This document shows, in pieces, positions 18,601 to 29,508 of a DNA stretch of 64,000 nucleotides (positions are counted from its first letter, which is position 1; every line of letters begins with the position of its first letter). The stretch covers positions 19,143,872 to 19,207,871 of the forward strand of contig NC_058499.1 in assembly GCF_020382885.2 (NCBI RefSeq), read 5' to 3'. A program made the translations under genes and the position numbers. The notes below the pieces were generated by a model. It ran no database searches. It was not told the DNA's origin and saw only the letters and a program-made list of their open reading frames with translations. This DNA comes from Scatophagus argus. Taxonomy: Eukaryota; Chordata; Actinopteri; Scatophagidae.

Positions 18601-21127
18601 AAAGAGAGCTAATCAAATGCTGTCCATTTTCCATTCTGTATATTTGCCAACTCCATTTTTCTACACCATGTACACACTACAAAATGTGCATATCGTGAAG
18701 GTGATTATCTCAGTTTCAAATGAACACAAAGGATTTGTTCCCACCTCCTTCCTGTGCTTCTCGTTGCCCAGGCCGCGCTCTTTCTGCAGCCGTTCAAACT
18801 CACGTGTCACATTTATCTCTGACACTAAGGTTAGGATGCGTTTGGTTAGACCCTGGTTCATCAGTTCATCTGTAAAACGTGTTGTCAAAGCCACCAGCTC
18901 CCCACTGAGTGATAAAACAAACAACAGTACAGATCAATAACAAGAATGCAGAGTCATTTAAAAAAATACTACAGGACAATAACAAGCTCATCACGTGGAC
19001 CTTTAAAAGCACCTGACATTGCTTGAATGTACTACTTGTGCAAAACATTATTACCTCAGGTCCAGGGTGAAGGTCTTGCCATGGCGTGACTGGATGAGTG
19101 TGCGCAGGGAGTTGGCCACACAAAGCTTTCCATCCCAGTAGAGGAGCACAGCTACTAAACCTCGTGTCAGACCTGGAAAATGAGGCTGTTGGTGCTCACC
19201 TGGTGACATATAAATATATTCAGGGAACCAGTTACATGAAATCCCACTGTCTTTATCGAACGAAGTGAAGCAAGGCTTTGTCTCCAAATGATGGATTTGA
19301 TCAAGACAAACTTAACACAAACAGCCATTATAAATTAATGCACATGCTGTATCTACATCAAAAATACAACAGAATACAGCCACCAAATTTACGGCATAAC
19401 TTTTTTCATGCACTTTCTTACATCTTGTCGTTTTCTTGAGTCAACTTTACCTGCCAACAGAAGCTCCAAAGCTGCTAACTCTCCAATATCAAACAAATCA
19501 CTGAGGATGAAGGCTTCTTTGAGAAGCTGCTCTGGAAGGAGTCGTGACCCCTGCTGACCTTGGATGGCGATCCCTTCTGTGCTGGCTTTACGCACCTTTT
19601 CTCTCTGCTCTGAGCTCTTTGGCTGACGATGCGAAGAGAGCAAACCTGATGTTAATGTTACAGTCTCAGAAGACACAGTGTGTATCAAAAAGATGTCAGC
19701 TTCCACCAAAGAAGTTGCACGTTTGCACTATTCAATTATCACCATACACTATAGACAAAGGATAAAGTGACGAAGGATGCATCTCACCGGGTTCTTAAAG
19801 AGTGAGAGAAAGTGCGCCTTGTGTTTCTTTAGCTGCAGGTCCAGGAGGTGGACGCTCTCTGGCTGTCTCCTCAACACCGCCCCGTCCACTGTCTCCCACA
19901 ACTCCTTCAGCGGCCCCCACAGACTGGCTCCTGAGAGGGTAAAATGGTTGTCAGAGGCCTTGTCTCATCACAAATGCACAGAACTAATTTCCATAATCCT
20001 ACAGTGCTAATTACTTTTAACTGTCATTAAACTGGCATCAGTATCTCTTGCTTTAAGCATTTTGTGCATTCCACATATGATACAGATAATGATTGACAGG
20101 TTGTGTTTAATCCTGGCCACATAAGTGGACTTGATCTTCACAAGAATCAAATTGTATTCTGGCAATGTATTGTAAGCAACTAATATTTGATGCCTTAATT
20201 AACTGGTCCCGTATAAGCAGATGTAAATAACTGACAGGAATGATGTTGGGAAGCGACTCTTTAAGAATCTCACTCAAACAGCAACAAAGAGTAATAACTA
20301 GTAGAGACAGAATGCTGATAAAAAAGCTTTATAGTTGTATTAAGAATGGTGAGAGGTGGCCATGTGACTGACAGTAAATAACAGTAACTGATACCTGAGA
20401 AGTAAGTGTAGATTAAGCCTTCTTATATAAATGCGCCTCACTTGTATTCACTTTTGAAGTACAAGCATCTCGGATGTAAGGTAAACATCAGTGAGGTCTG
20501 TACAAATAAACGTGACCAACGCCAACAGTAAACAACTGACACCGCATCATAGCTCACTGTAAGGAGTGACATTACAGCAAACCAGAAGTTAGTTTAAGCC
20601 TGGGTCTTAAGTGCTTCACGTACTTGATAGTGAGTTACCTTGAGTCGTGGTGCCAAAACAACAAAACAAAACAAACAAAAAAAAAAACAACAACTCTGAA
20701 GCACAGAGTGCCAAGCTGTAACGCCAAATATTTGTATGCTTGCTACGTTTGTTTCACGAGCTGACCCCGTTTGACAAGTGTTACGTCAGAGAAGTCGTAT
20801 TGACCGTACGTAATTGGTGAAAATGTGTGAAAGCCAAGTTTTAAGCGTAAACATGTTTGCCCACCAAGACAACCAAGATAACTAACCTAACGATTACTTT
20901 TAGGCTAGGCTAAGGCAACCTAGCAGCAATAGCCTGCACTTGAATGCTCCATCACCATGTGGTCGTAACATATGACATGCAACACAACCGACGATAAAAA
21001 GTTCATATCTACATATTTATGTGGAAAATGCTTATTAATACCAAGTGCTACAAATATATGCTTTTAAGTTACACCTAATGAAAGAAATGTGAATCATACC
21101 CGAATTTACCGCCATCTGCGCCGCCAT
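6655..21127 (-). CDS. nup205: Nuclear pore complex protein Nup205
   Basis: Inner-ring alpha-solenoid scaffold nucleoporin that binds Nup93. It is complete: ATG at 21127-21125 (protein begins MAAQMAVNSGASLWGP), TGA at 6657-6655, 1,991 aa against 2,012 in human. Exons, low to high: 6655-6807, 6935-7005, 7108-7236, 7459-7588, 7761-7933, 8172-8298, 8535-8663, 8768-8841, 8962-9088, 9371-9503, 9823-9944, 10051-10242, 10476-10624, 10749-10847, 10964-11165, 11417-11608, 11889-11969, 12063-12220, 12332-12406, 12709-12858, 13054-13168, 13354-13478, 13613-13777, 13907-13988, 14447-14567, 14823-15012, 15110-15347, 15452-15661, 16030-16080, 16202-16384, 16545-16750, 16948-17098, 17207-17344, 17469-17585, 17757-17932, 18059-18223, 18365-18593, 18745-18904, 19055-19199, 19451-19622, 19788-19930, 21100-21127. 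All phases match. Diagnostic strings include STEGIAIQGQQGSRLLPEQL and RNRADEDARLVHMS. The C-terminus reads YTFIQALVRRIRGLLRQPKS. Confidence 0.97.
19931..21099 (-). other. nup205: nup205 intron 1
   Basis: This 1.17-kb intron separates a 28-nt first coding exon from the rest of nup205. It is by far the longest intron of a gene whose others are mostly 90-450 bp. An A-rich tract lies at about 20660-20690. No other feature is seen. Confidence 0.8.
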
Positions 21128-21709
21128 GATATGCTCGGAAAAATTAGACAGAAGCTTCTGGGATTGTGCCGGTGTGAAATATAAAAGAATAAATTCTTTA
21201 AACACGTTTTGATAAGATTAGATAAACAAAAGAGCCAGTTTTAATTTAATATGTATACCAAATAATTAAGGGGGTAAGACAGTTTAAACGTTCCCTTAAT
21301 TCAGCATGATCTTTTCAGGCGAGGTCCTCGTACCATTAGAGCCGTCGAGTTGGATGGGAATTGTAGTTTACTTATGCGGATGAAGAAGTAATGTAATTGG
21401 ATTTCCTGAGCATTTAAGTTTTATTCTGCAATGCCGTTCTCGTTTAAGTATTATTTTATCTGAAACTTTAAGACAGCAATTATCTTTATTACACTGAAAG
21501 GCGTTAAAGAACCATAAGGCGCACTAACATTGGTTCCGCCCTGTGTTAGCCGTACAGTTTTGACGTTACACCGCGATGTCCATGCTACACTGACAGTTGT
21601 GGAGCTTGTGACCGCTGGAATAGAAATTTGTCATTCATGATTTTTAGACTTGGTTGCCTCCTTAGCATTGCGTTAACGTAGTGGATTGGTTGACATTTTA
21701 TTCAAAACC
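21128..21709. promoter_or_regulatory. nup205/agk bidirectional promoter
   Basis: Only 582 bp separate the divergent start codons of nup205 and agk, so the two genes almost certainly share a promoter region. It carries a ZNF143/THAP11-type element (21355-21367). Both genes are broadly expressed in other vertebrates. Transcription starts cannot be placed from sequence alone. Confidence 0.75.
21355..21367 (-). promoter_or_regulatory. ZNF143/THAP11-type (SBS) motif
   Basis: The - strand reads ACTACAATTCCCA, matching the core of the ZNF143/THAP11 promoter motif. That motif is common near start sites of housekeeping and nuclear-encoded mitochondrial genes. It sits about 230 bp upstream of the nup205 ATG and 340 bp upstream of the agk ATG. 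Occupancy is inferred, not shown. Confidence 0.65.
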
Positions 21710-24542
21710 ATGGCTCGGGTTGTGAAAGTGTTTCGAACTCTGCGGAATCATTGGAAGAAGACCACATTTGCTGTTTGCGTCCTGTCCTATGGGAGCCACT
21801 GGCTGTATGGTAAACACTGGTGAGGATCTCAGGCTATGGTATTTCCACGGATTAGATGGAGTCGTGGCCTGTTTATGTGTCTTACATTTGTGTCTTGCAT
21901 TTTTATCAGTGACAATGTTCTGCGGAGAGAGGCTTGTCTCGTGGCCAGGGTAATCACTTATTTTTGCACATAAATTGTCAGCCAAAGGCATATTAAAAAT
22001 AAAAGCTTTCTGAAGTGCCTTTAGACCCTAACAATTATCATAATCTCTGTTAGGAATTTGGGCGTCAACAGATAGCACCACAGGAGCAGCTTAGGAAGGC
22101 AACAGTGATCTTGAACCCTGCAGCGTGCAATGGGTAAGAATACAAATCTCTCAATCTCTGACAGACACTTTGGTCTGGACTTCAGAAACCGCTTCTTAAA
22201 TTTAACAACTTCTTGTCTCAATATTCCCAAGGAAAGCCAACAATCTGTTTGAAAAGAATGCTGCCCCTATTTTACACCTGGCTGGTGTGGAGATTACAAT
22301 AGTAAAGGTATGATTAGCATTTTTCCTTTGGAATCCATTGGTGCAATTACTGACTCTAGTGGGGATCTCAGTGTGTGATGCTGAGATACATGTTGATACG
22401 TTCTTCTACAGACAGATTATGAAGGTCAGGCAAAAAAACTAATGGAGCTCATGGAACACACCGACATGTTGATTGTGGCTGGAGGGGACGGCACCTTGCA
22501 GGAAGTCATCACAGGTTTACTGCGAAGGGCAGATCAAGTAGGTGTCTCATAGTCTGCAGATGTTTTTTTGTTATCTGCAAAACAAGAGGAAGATCACTTA
22601 ATGCAAGCTGTACTTTTGACAAAGTCACTGATGGATGTTTTGTGACTGCAGGACACAGTCAGTAACATACCGATTGGATTCATTCCACTGGGTTCTTGCA
22701 ATTCCCTGAGTCCAAGTCTTCACCTCCTCAGTGACAACAAGGTCAAGTAAGTGTTGTATCGATATCATACATCATAAGATCTAGATTTTGTCTTCATACC
22801 TCGTTTTTCATCCTTTCAGAGCCATTACATCAGCAACACTGTCCATTCTCAAGGGAGAAACTGTCCCCCTGGATGTGCTACAAATCAAAGTAAGAAACTG
22901 TTTAAGAAAATAACAAAGTTATGAACTTGGTGTTTGTCTGGATACTTGCTTATGTCAGTATTTCTTTTCAGGTCAATTTAATAGATAGATAATTTTAAGA
23001 AATTTATTATGAAATAATTTCACCCTTTACAACATGCATTTCTTCATCACAGAGGATGATCAAGTTGAAAGACATGGACAAGAAATTATATGTTTGTGTG
23101 TGTGCTTCTAGGGGGAGAAAGAGCAGCCAGTTTTTGCTCTGATGGGACTACGTTGGGGTGCGTTCAGAGATGTGGCTGCAACAATCAGCAAGTAAGATTA
23201 CACGATTGGCTACTCAGAGTATAATCCTGCAAAATCTATCATTTCCCATACAAATGATTAATTAACCATATTCCCCCACAGATATTGGTACCTTGGGCCA
23301 CTAAAAAAACATGCAGCACACTGGTTTAGTACTCTCCGGGTAAGCCTATATTAAAAGATATATATATTAAAAGTCTATATTGAAAGCTCATTTTTGGCAA
23401 TCTGTAATGTAAAGTAGATGTCATGAGATTATTCCTGTATTTTATGTCTCCCTTTATTTTCTTGTCACCCGTGACCATCATGTTCAGTGGCTGCTGCTGT
23501 ATTTTAATCTCACACTACTGTAATCTCTCTCAGGAGTGGCCCCTGGTCCGGAATGTCTCAGTGTCCTACTTGACTCCCAGCCTCCGGCCCCCAGACCTGC
23601 CCCCTCAGAAGCCTCCCAGGCCCAATCTGCTTTACCGCATCGCCCGCAGACTGAAAAACTACTGGAATCCTCCAGTTGAAGGTAGTGTGATGACAGCATG
23701 GCAACACGACACCAAATTCCAACACTAAAATATTGTGAGGTGTATTTTTGTTTTGTGTGTGTGCGTTTGTTTGCTCAGAGCCTCCAAAAGTGGAAGAGCC
23801 AGAGGAGTGGAAGGAGGAGCAGCTGTCAACATTAGAGCTGTTTATCCAGACACACAACAAAAACCCAGTGGAGAGGGTCAGTCCTAAAATGAAACCCTGT
23901 AGCTGTTCTTATAAAATCCTGAATAATTTCCTGCTGACATGCTCCGACATGTTATATTTCTTTTCTGTTTATTTGAACTTGTAGCGCACACATGATTCCC
24001 TGATGATCTGTGCAGAATCGGAAAACTTCACAGTGGGCGAGTTCATCACTGTCGGGTTGGTAGTTTCAGGTTTTTATTAGACTGTTGCAAACAGAGATCA
24101 CTGTCGAGGCCAGTGTACATTGCATGGAAGTTCATGGATACATAAGTTCAGGTAAAAGGATATATATGTACTTCTTTGTAGAAATAAAAAAGAAGAGGAC
24201 CCCACGATATTCACCAAAAACTCCACAAAACTGGAAGCCAGTGCTTGCCAGCTGCAGCTGCCAGAGGTGAGTAACCCTTCGCTGTGTCATGTCAAAACAA
24301 AAGTATTTTAGGATCTTTCTAATATTAGTTAGTTTGCTTTCTAAAGCTAAGAATATGATTTTTGTTTTGAAACTGAACTCTGTGTCCTGACCCTGCAGGA
24401 TGCTGGTGGCTTCTACAACATCGACAACGAGGAGTACGAGGCCATGCCTGTGGAGGTAAGGCTGTTGCCACGGAAACTACGCTTCTTCATCAATGCAGAG
24501 CGCAGGGAGCAGCTGCTTTCACAGATGCAGAAAGAGGGCTGA
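21710..24542 (+). CDS. agk: Acylglycerol kinase, mitochondrial
   Basis: Lipid kinase that phosphorylates mono- and diacylglycerol in mitochondria; also a subunit of the TIM22 carrier translocase (family knowledge). Exons: 21710-21819, 21910-21949, 22054-22133, 22232-22307, 22412-22537, 22652-22746, 22820-22889, 23112-23191, 23282-23339, 23534-23681, 23779-23876, 23985-24055, 24182-24266, 24399-24542. They total 426 aa (human 422). The N-terminus ([12 protein letters not shown]...HWLYGKHC) matches the human start, with a hydrophobic stretch near residues 20-36. The nucleotide-binding motif AGGDGT is at residues 125-130. The following loop reads PLGSCNSLS (156-164), where the mammalian protein has PLGETSSLS. 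The exon 12 donor (24056, GTTGGT) is weak but keeps the frame. The C-terminus [18 protein letters not shown] is strongly conserved. Confidence 0.95.
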
Positions 24543-24885
24543 AGAACTGAAAGAAAAAAACTGAAATCAAGAGAAACACAATAGCAGAGCACCAGACATG
24601 ATGAAACTGGGAGGTCATTTTGGAAACTGATGTCTGCTTTGCCAGCTGTTTAAAATGATCCTGATGTGCTGTTGGTCTGTTTTGTGAACTTTGACAAAGT
24701 GAAGTTACTACAGTTATAAGGAGAATTTTATTACATGTCATTGTATGTGAAAGGACCAAGGCTTTGTTTCTTTAAGCCAGTAACACATGTGCAAGTTGTC
24801 TTACCAATAGACTTTATGTTTACCAAAAGGTTTACTATTGCCATCGCATTAAAACTTGGCTAATAAAAATAATTCCTGTCCAGTT
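24543..24885 (+). other. agk: agk 3' UTR
   Basis: Short 3' UTR from the TGA at 24540-24542 to just past an AATAAA at 24862-24867. No further coding sequence. Confidence 0.65.
24862..24867 (+). terminator. agk poly(A) signal
   Basis: AATAAA 320 bp after the agk stop codon, the first one downstream. Confidence 0.65.
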
Positions 24886-25485
24886 CAACACAAAGTGTGC
24901 ATATATACCAATGAGTGTGGAAGCATTCAGCAGATGCCTGCTTTAGATAAGGAGCACAGGTGTTTGGTGGAGGGCTGGCTGTGTCTACTGGGGCCCAGAG
25001 GAGTATGCATAGGTTGGAGGTATGTAGATGAATGACTATGGAGCATTGATTCTGCAGCACTCTGAATGTGTTGCAAATGATCTAAGATCTTGGACCAGAA
25101 GTTCGGCAGACTCCCTGGTGATGCTGGGTCTGATCTGACAGATGGTGCAAACAGCAAATCTGCAGGATTAAGCAAGTGGCTGCATTGCAGGCCTCTTTAT
25201 CACATTTGGTTGTTTAGGAAAACACAAAGGAGGGCTCTGTTTCATTTTGGTTGTTTTAACACTCAAAGACAGACAACCACACACTCACGTGTATTTAAAG
25301 GATGTGAATCCCTACCTACACTGCTGTAAGGGGATGATTTTGTGTTATGGAACGTAAAGAAAGCAGTGATCCTGGTCAGGAAGAGAAGAGAGAAGTGCAT
25401 TGGTACACCAGGATTATGAAAGGAATCGAACATAGTTAACACGGTAAGAGGCAGATAATTAGTAACATTTTAACTGTATCAATGT

Positions 25486-25491
25486 TTTATT
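25486..25491 (-). terminator. candidate dennd11 poly(A) signal
   Basis: TTTATT on the + strand (AATAAA on the - strand), about 2.5 kb past the dennd11 stop. It would give a long 3' UTR, as is usual for this gene in vertebrates. Nearer alternative signals have not been excluded. Confidence 0.4.
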
Positions 25492-27890
25492 GTTTTACAA
25501 TGGCAGTACAGTGAAACTTAACATTGGCTCATGCTTTTGAGTTCATGTATATATTTACTGACATCTCTTGCAGTGTTTTACATTAGTAAAGGTGAAGACT
25601 TATCTGTGAATGCTCTTGATTTACATTACAAATCAAGAAGAAAGCACTACTTGGATGTGTTGCTGCATGTGTGCAATACTTTTGCTGTCTTTGACATTCA
25701 GTGGAGTGACACGCTGACACGACTCATTTAGCTAATGCTGGTACACATCTGTGAATGGCTCCACAAAGAAGGCAATTTATACAGTGGCGTGTGTTGTGTA
25801 TATTCCCTTTTACATTTAACATACACCTGTAAAGCAAACAATGTCAGAGGCAAGAGTATACATCTGCTGACAAGTAAATAAACCAGTCAGAATCAACAGG
25901 TTTCACTGGAGACAGTAAGGTCATTCAAAGGTTCTGAGGACAATGCACTTAATCTTTCAGCAAATACTGTTTGACGCACATACAGAAATGAGTCAGTCTC
26001 TTTGCTGCAGTTTGAGAAAATCACATTTCTTTAAGGCCCCATTTAAACAACAAAGCTGCAGTGCCCTTCTCTTTCAAATACAATACTTAGGGCACTTAGA
26101 AAAAATGATTTTTAACCACCTTTTTAACTACCTTTAGGAGTGATCAAAACAAAACACTACAGGCTATAAGACCGTCAGCAGTTCTCGACCTGGGGATCAG
26201 CATGTGAAGGATCATTCTTGGAATATTTCAAAGAAAAAAGACTATTGGTAGACCACTTAATTAAAAAGCCATGTTTCAAAAAACATGGCAGGACAAGAGA
26301 AGGTGAGGCAAGTCAGTCTCATGTGTTCCAACATGGAACAAATTATCACTCTGTTTGGCAACACGATGGGTAAACTGAACCAGTCCATCAGGGAAATTCG
26401 AAAGACACAGCTGGCCCATCACTAGAGCTGGATTCACTCAACGGGACTGCGAAACCCTCAGCTTGGAACACACTCTGTCAGTCTGCCAGTAGAGATGAAG
26501 TTAAAGCTTCTGCTCAGCCCACACCGTGACCAACACCACATCTTCAAAACCACAAAGAGATCTTTGTCAAGGATGCAAACAAGCAGAGAGGATCTCTTTG
26601 AAGCGGATTAACAGGTAAACTACAAACAGCTCCATCAGGAACTCTCCATTTAGCATTTTCACACAAGATATATATTAGCTTCCACTGATTAACCAGCCTC
26701 AGGTTCAAGTAAATTAAAAAAAAAAAACAAAAACAAAACATGACAGCCTGTTTACAGTAGAACACACACACAAAGCCCCTCCACTCCATAATCACTTATT
26801 GGCCCAGACTGTAAGTCATCAACATAGCAAGAAAAAAAAGGAACAGTTAAGCATGGTCACTGTGTGCATCAAGGTATAGTCCAGTCCAGTGGTGGACAAG
26901 GTGCAGCATTCATGATAACTTAGTGTTACAGAGTCACATTCATTGACAATTCAAGAAGCTCAGCTGATCACGATGTATAAAGGTACAACATGTAACACGA
27001 CAAAAAAAGTTGTCGGTGCCATAACTTGTGATGAAACACAGAGACACATTATCAGATTAACCTTGTGCTGAAGGTGCATAAAGGTAAACAAAGCATTTAA
27101 CAGCTTTTCCCTTCCCCTTCTCTGAGTCAGCTTCTTAACAGTAATGATCCCTCCCCATTATGAAGAAACCGTTCACATTCAATTGTGAGAGGAACAAAAA
27201 GCAGAAATGTGAAGACAGCTGATTATTTCTTCTATTGCTTCCTTTTCAAAAGGCGATTAAAGTGGTCAAATAGCATTCGATGTACTAATTCCCAAAGTGG
27301 CTTCATCAGAACGAGAAGTACAGTCCTGCTTGAGTCTGATGCACATGACACCTCCTATAAAATGTATTTGAAGCACGTAAAGTCACCTCCAGCAGTAAAA
27401 ACTGGCCTACGTCACGTGAATCTTTTCTTCAGATGAACAGGTAAATGGCCACCAAAGCGGCAGGAGTGTCAGCATTTCACTGACTTCTTCATTGTGAAGG
27501 GTGCGGAAGGGAGCGACCAGTCATCCTGTTGTTATGACCAGATCCTCTATACTTTTATCCAGTGCTTCAGTCACGGCCACGTAAGCCAGAATCAAAGTCA
27601 CACAAGAAACACAAACAAGTATTTCTGACAAAAACTCTAACATGACATAAGAAGTGAAAGGTTACAAGAGTACGCTGCTGCCAAGGGTCACTGTCTGCTA
27701 ATCAGGTGGGTTTATCAGCCACTGTGGTATGGTGCACAAGTGTCCAAATGGTCCACGCTGGTTGGAAACAGTCTCCACAGGTCAGATGAGACACGCACAC
27801 ACACAGAGGGAAAACAATCACCCACAAGGCGACAGCAGGCAACAAATGGAAGTCTCAGGGCGGAGGCAGTGTCTTCAGTGTCTTAGTGTC

Positions 27891-27894
<4 letters not shown>

Positions 27895-27924
<30 letters not shown>
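27895..27924. repeat. (TG)n microsatellite
   Basis: Uninterrupted TG dinucleotide array of about 15 units, 60 bp downstream of the dennd11 stop codon (CA on the transcribed strand). Confidence 0.95.
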
Positions 27925-27926
<2 letters not shown>

Positions 27927-27982
27927 CCTTGAAGGCACAAATATCCAGTGGCATCTCGTGTATCCCAGGCCCAGAGGGGGCC

Positions 27983-29475
27983 TCAAGGGCAGCAGAGGTT
28001 GTCTATGACCAGCGTGACGTCAATACCATACACCTCCAGCAGGGCATCCAGGAAGGAGCGATCGCCTTGGGGATCCAGCCCCATGGCCCTCACATGCTCA
28101 GCGGTGAGGGTGGGATCAGTGCTCCCCGCTACCTCGGACAGTGTCTGGAAGATGCGGTTATTCAGCTCCATGAAGAACCTAGGACGGGATTAAAGACAGC
28201 TGCATCAGGCTATGGTCCTCCTCATCATACTACAAAGACAAACCCAGCATAAGAGTGTCTGACTCAAGTAGCAGCTATGAGTACGCTTGTCAAGGACTCA
28301 CAGAATGAAAAGGTCCTCTTCATTTGATGTGCAGTCTCCATCCACCTCCTGAGAGTACAGCAACATTTGCCTGGGGAAAAAAGTTATTATCAAATATTAA
28401 ATCACTGAATCTGAAAAATGGACATCTTATTTTACTTATTTTTATCCACCTGATGATTTTCATTGAAACCTCACAGAATTCATTAACTCTTGTATTATCT
28501 CTTCAATTTTGCTGCAATTTTTTGACAACTCAACAAGTTCATTTTGAGGATTTTTGCTTTATGTATCATGTTCAAGAATTGGGTAATTTAACAGTAAACA
28601 TGATGCCATTTGTTTATCTGGGTGTGTTTTGCACCTCTGTTCGCTCAGCTTCCTGTACTTCTCCTTATCTGATGCATTCAGCCGCAGCAATGGCTGCAGA
28701 TGGCTTCTGTGTGTTTTCACATTCTGGTTATCAATGTAGACGTCGTACAGCTCCTTCTTCTCCTCGAAAATTTTCTCTGTGGTGCCTTAAAAATGATGAA
28801 AGCACAGTCACATATAAGGGATTATTTTCATGGATTACGGAGAATGACTAATTAAGTATTTATATTCAGGAAAGCTTCGCTCACAGCAAGGTTATTACAG
28901 TTAACTAAAGCTAAATATATAACAAGAATCTAGGAGTGAAAAGAAAATGTCTTTAGTTTTAGTCTTTGTCAATTTGATCAAACCTGTCAACACAAAAAGC
29001 ATGAGGAGGCATTGGGGCATATGTTCAGTGAGACTGGCATGACTACATGAGTCTAAAAGTAAAGATTTTGAAACAATAAAGTCTGAATTGAAACAACCTC
29101 CTCTGGACACTAACTGAAAATAAACTAAATTAAAAACAACAATTAAAATAAAAACAAAAAAAATATACAAAACTGTAAAAAGTCTGACTCACAGGCCACG
29201 TATGACATCTCAGTTTCCAGGGCGGTGATGTCAGCTACGTTGATGTAGAAGAAAGGCCGCAACTCCGGCACAGAGCCACCAATTCCAGGTAAAGAGACAT
29301 TGGCCAGGCAGCAGCAGCAATACACTGAGAGAGAGAGAGAGAGAGAGCACAAGAACACAGTGGAAGATGAAACATCTCCATGGAAAAAGATGATAAAAGA
29401 CCACATTTAGGTTGCCACATTCATCATATCCTGAGCTGTGTTTGGAAGAGAAAAACAAGAACAGAATCTGCATTA

Positions 29476-29508
<33 letters not shown>

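Larger units (their letters stand above)
25470..27982 (-). other. dennd11: dennd11 3' UTR (inferred)
   Basis: About 2.5 kb without recognisable coding exons on the dennd11 side of the gap after agk. It contains a (TG)n microsatellite at 27895-27924 and an A-rich tract at 26715-26738. A 46-codon open frame on the opposite strand (ATG at 26285) has no recognised family. Confidence 0.5.

Noticed and set aside
28324-28851. 175-codon + strand open frame
   Set aside because: It overlaps two well-supported dennd11 exons (28302-28370 and 28635-28785) on the opposite strand; no protein family is recognisable.
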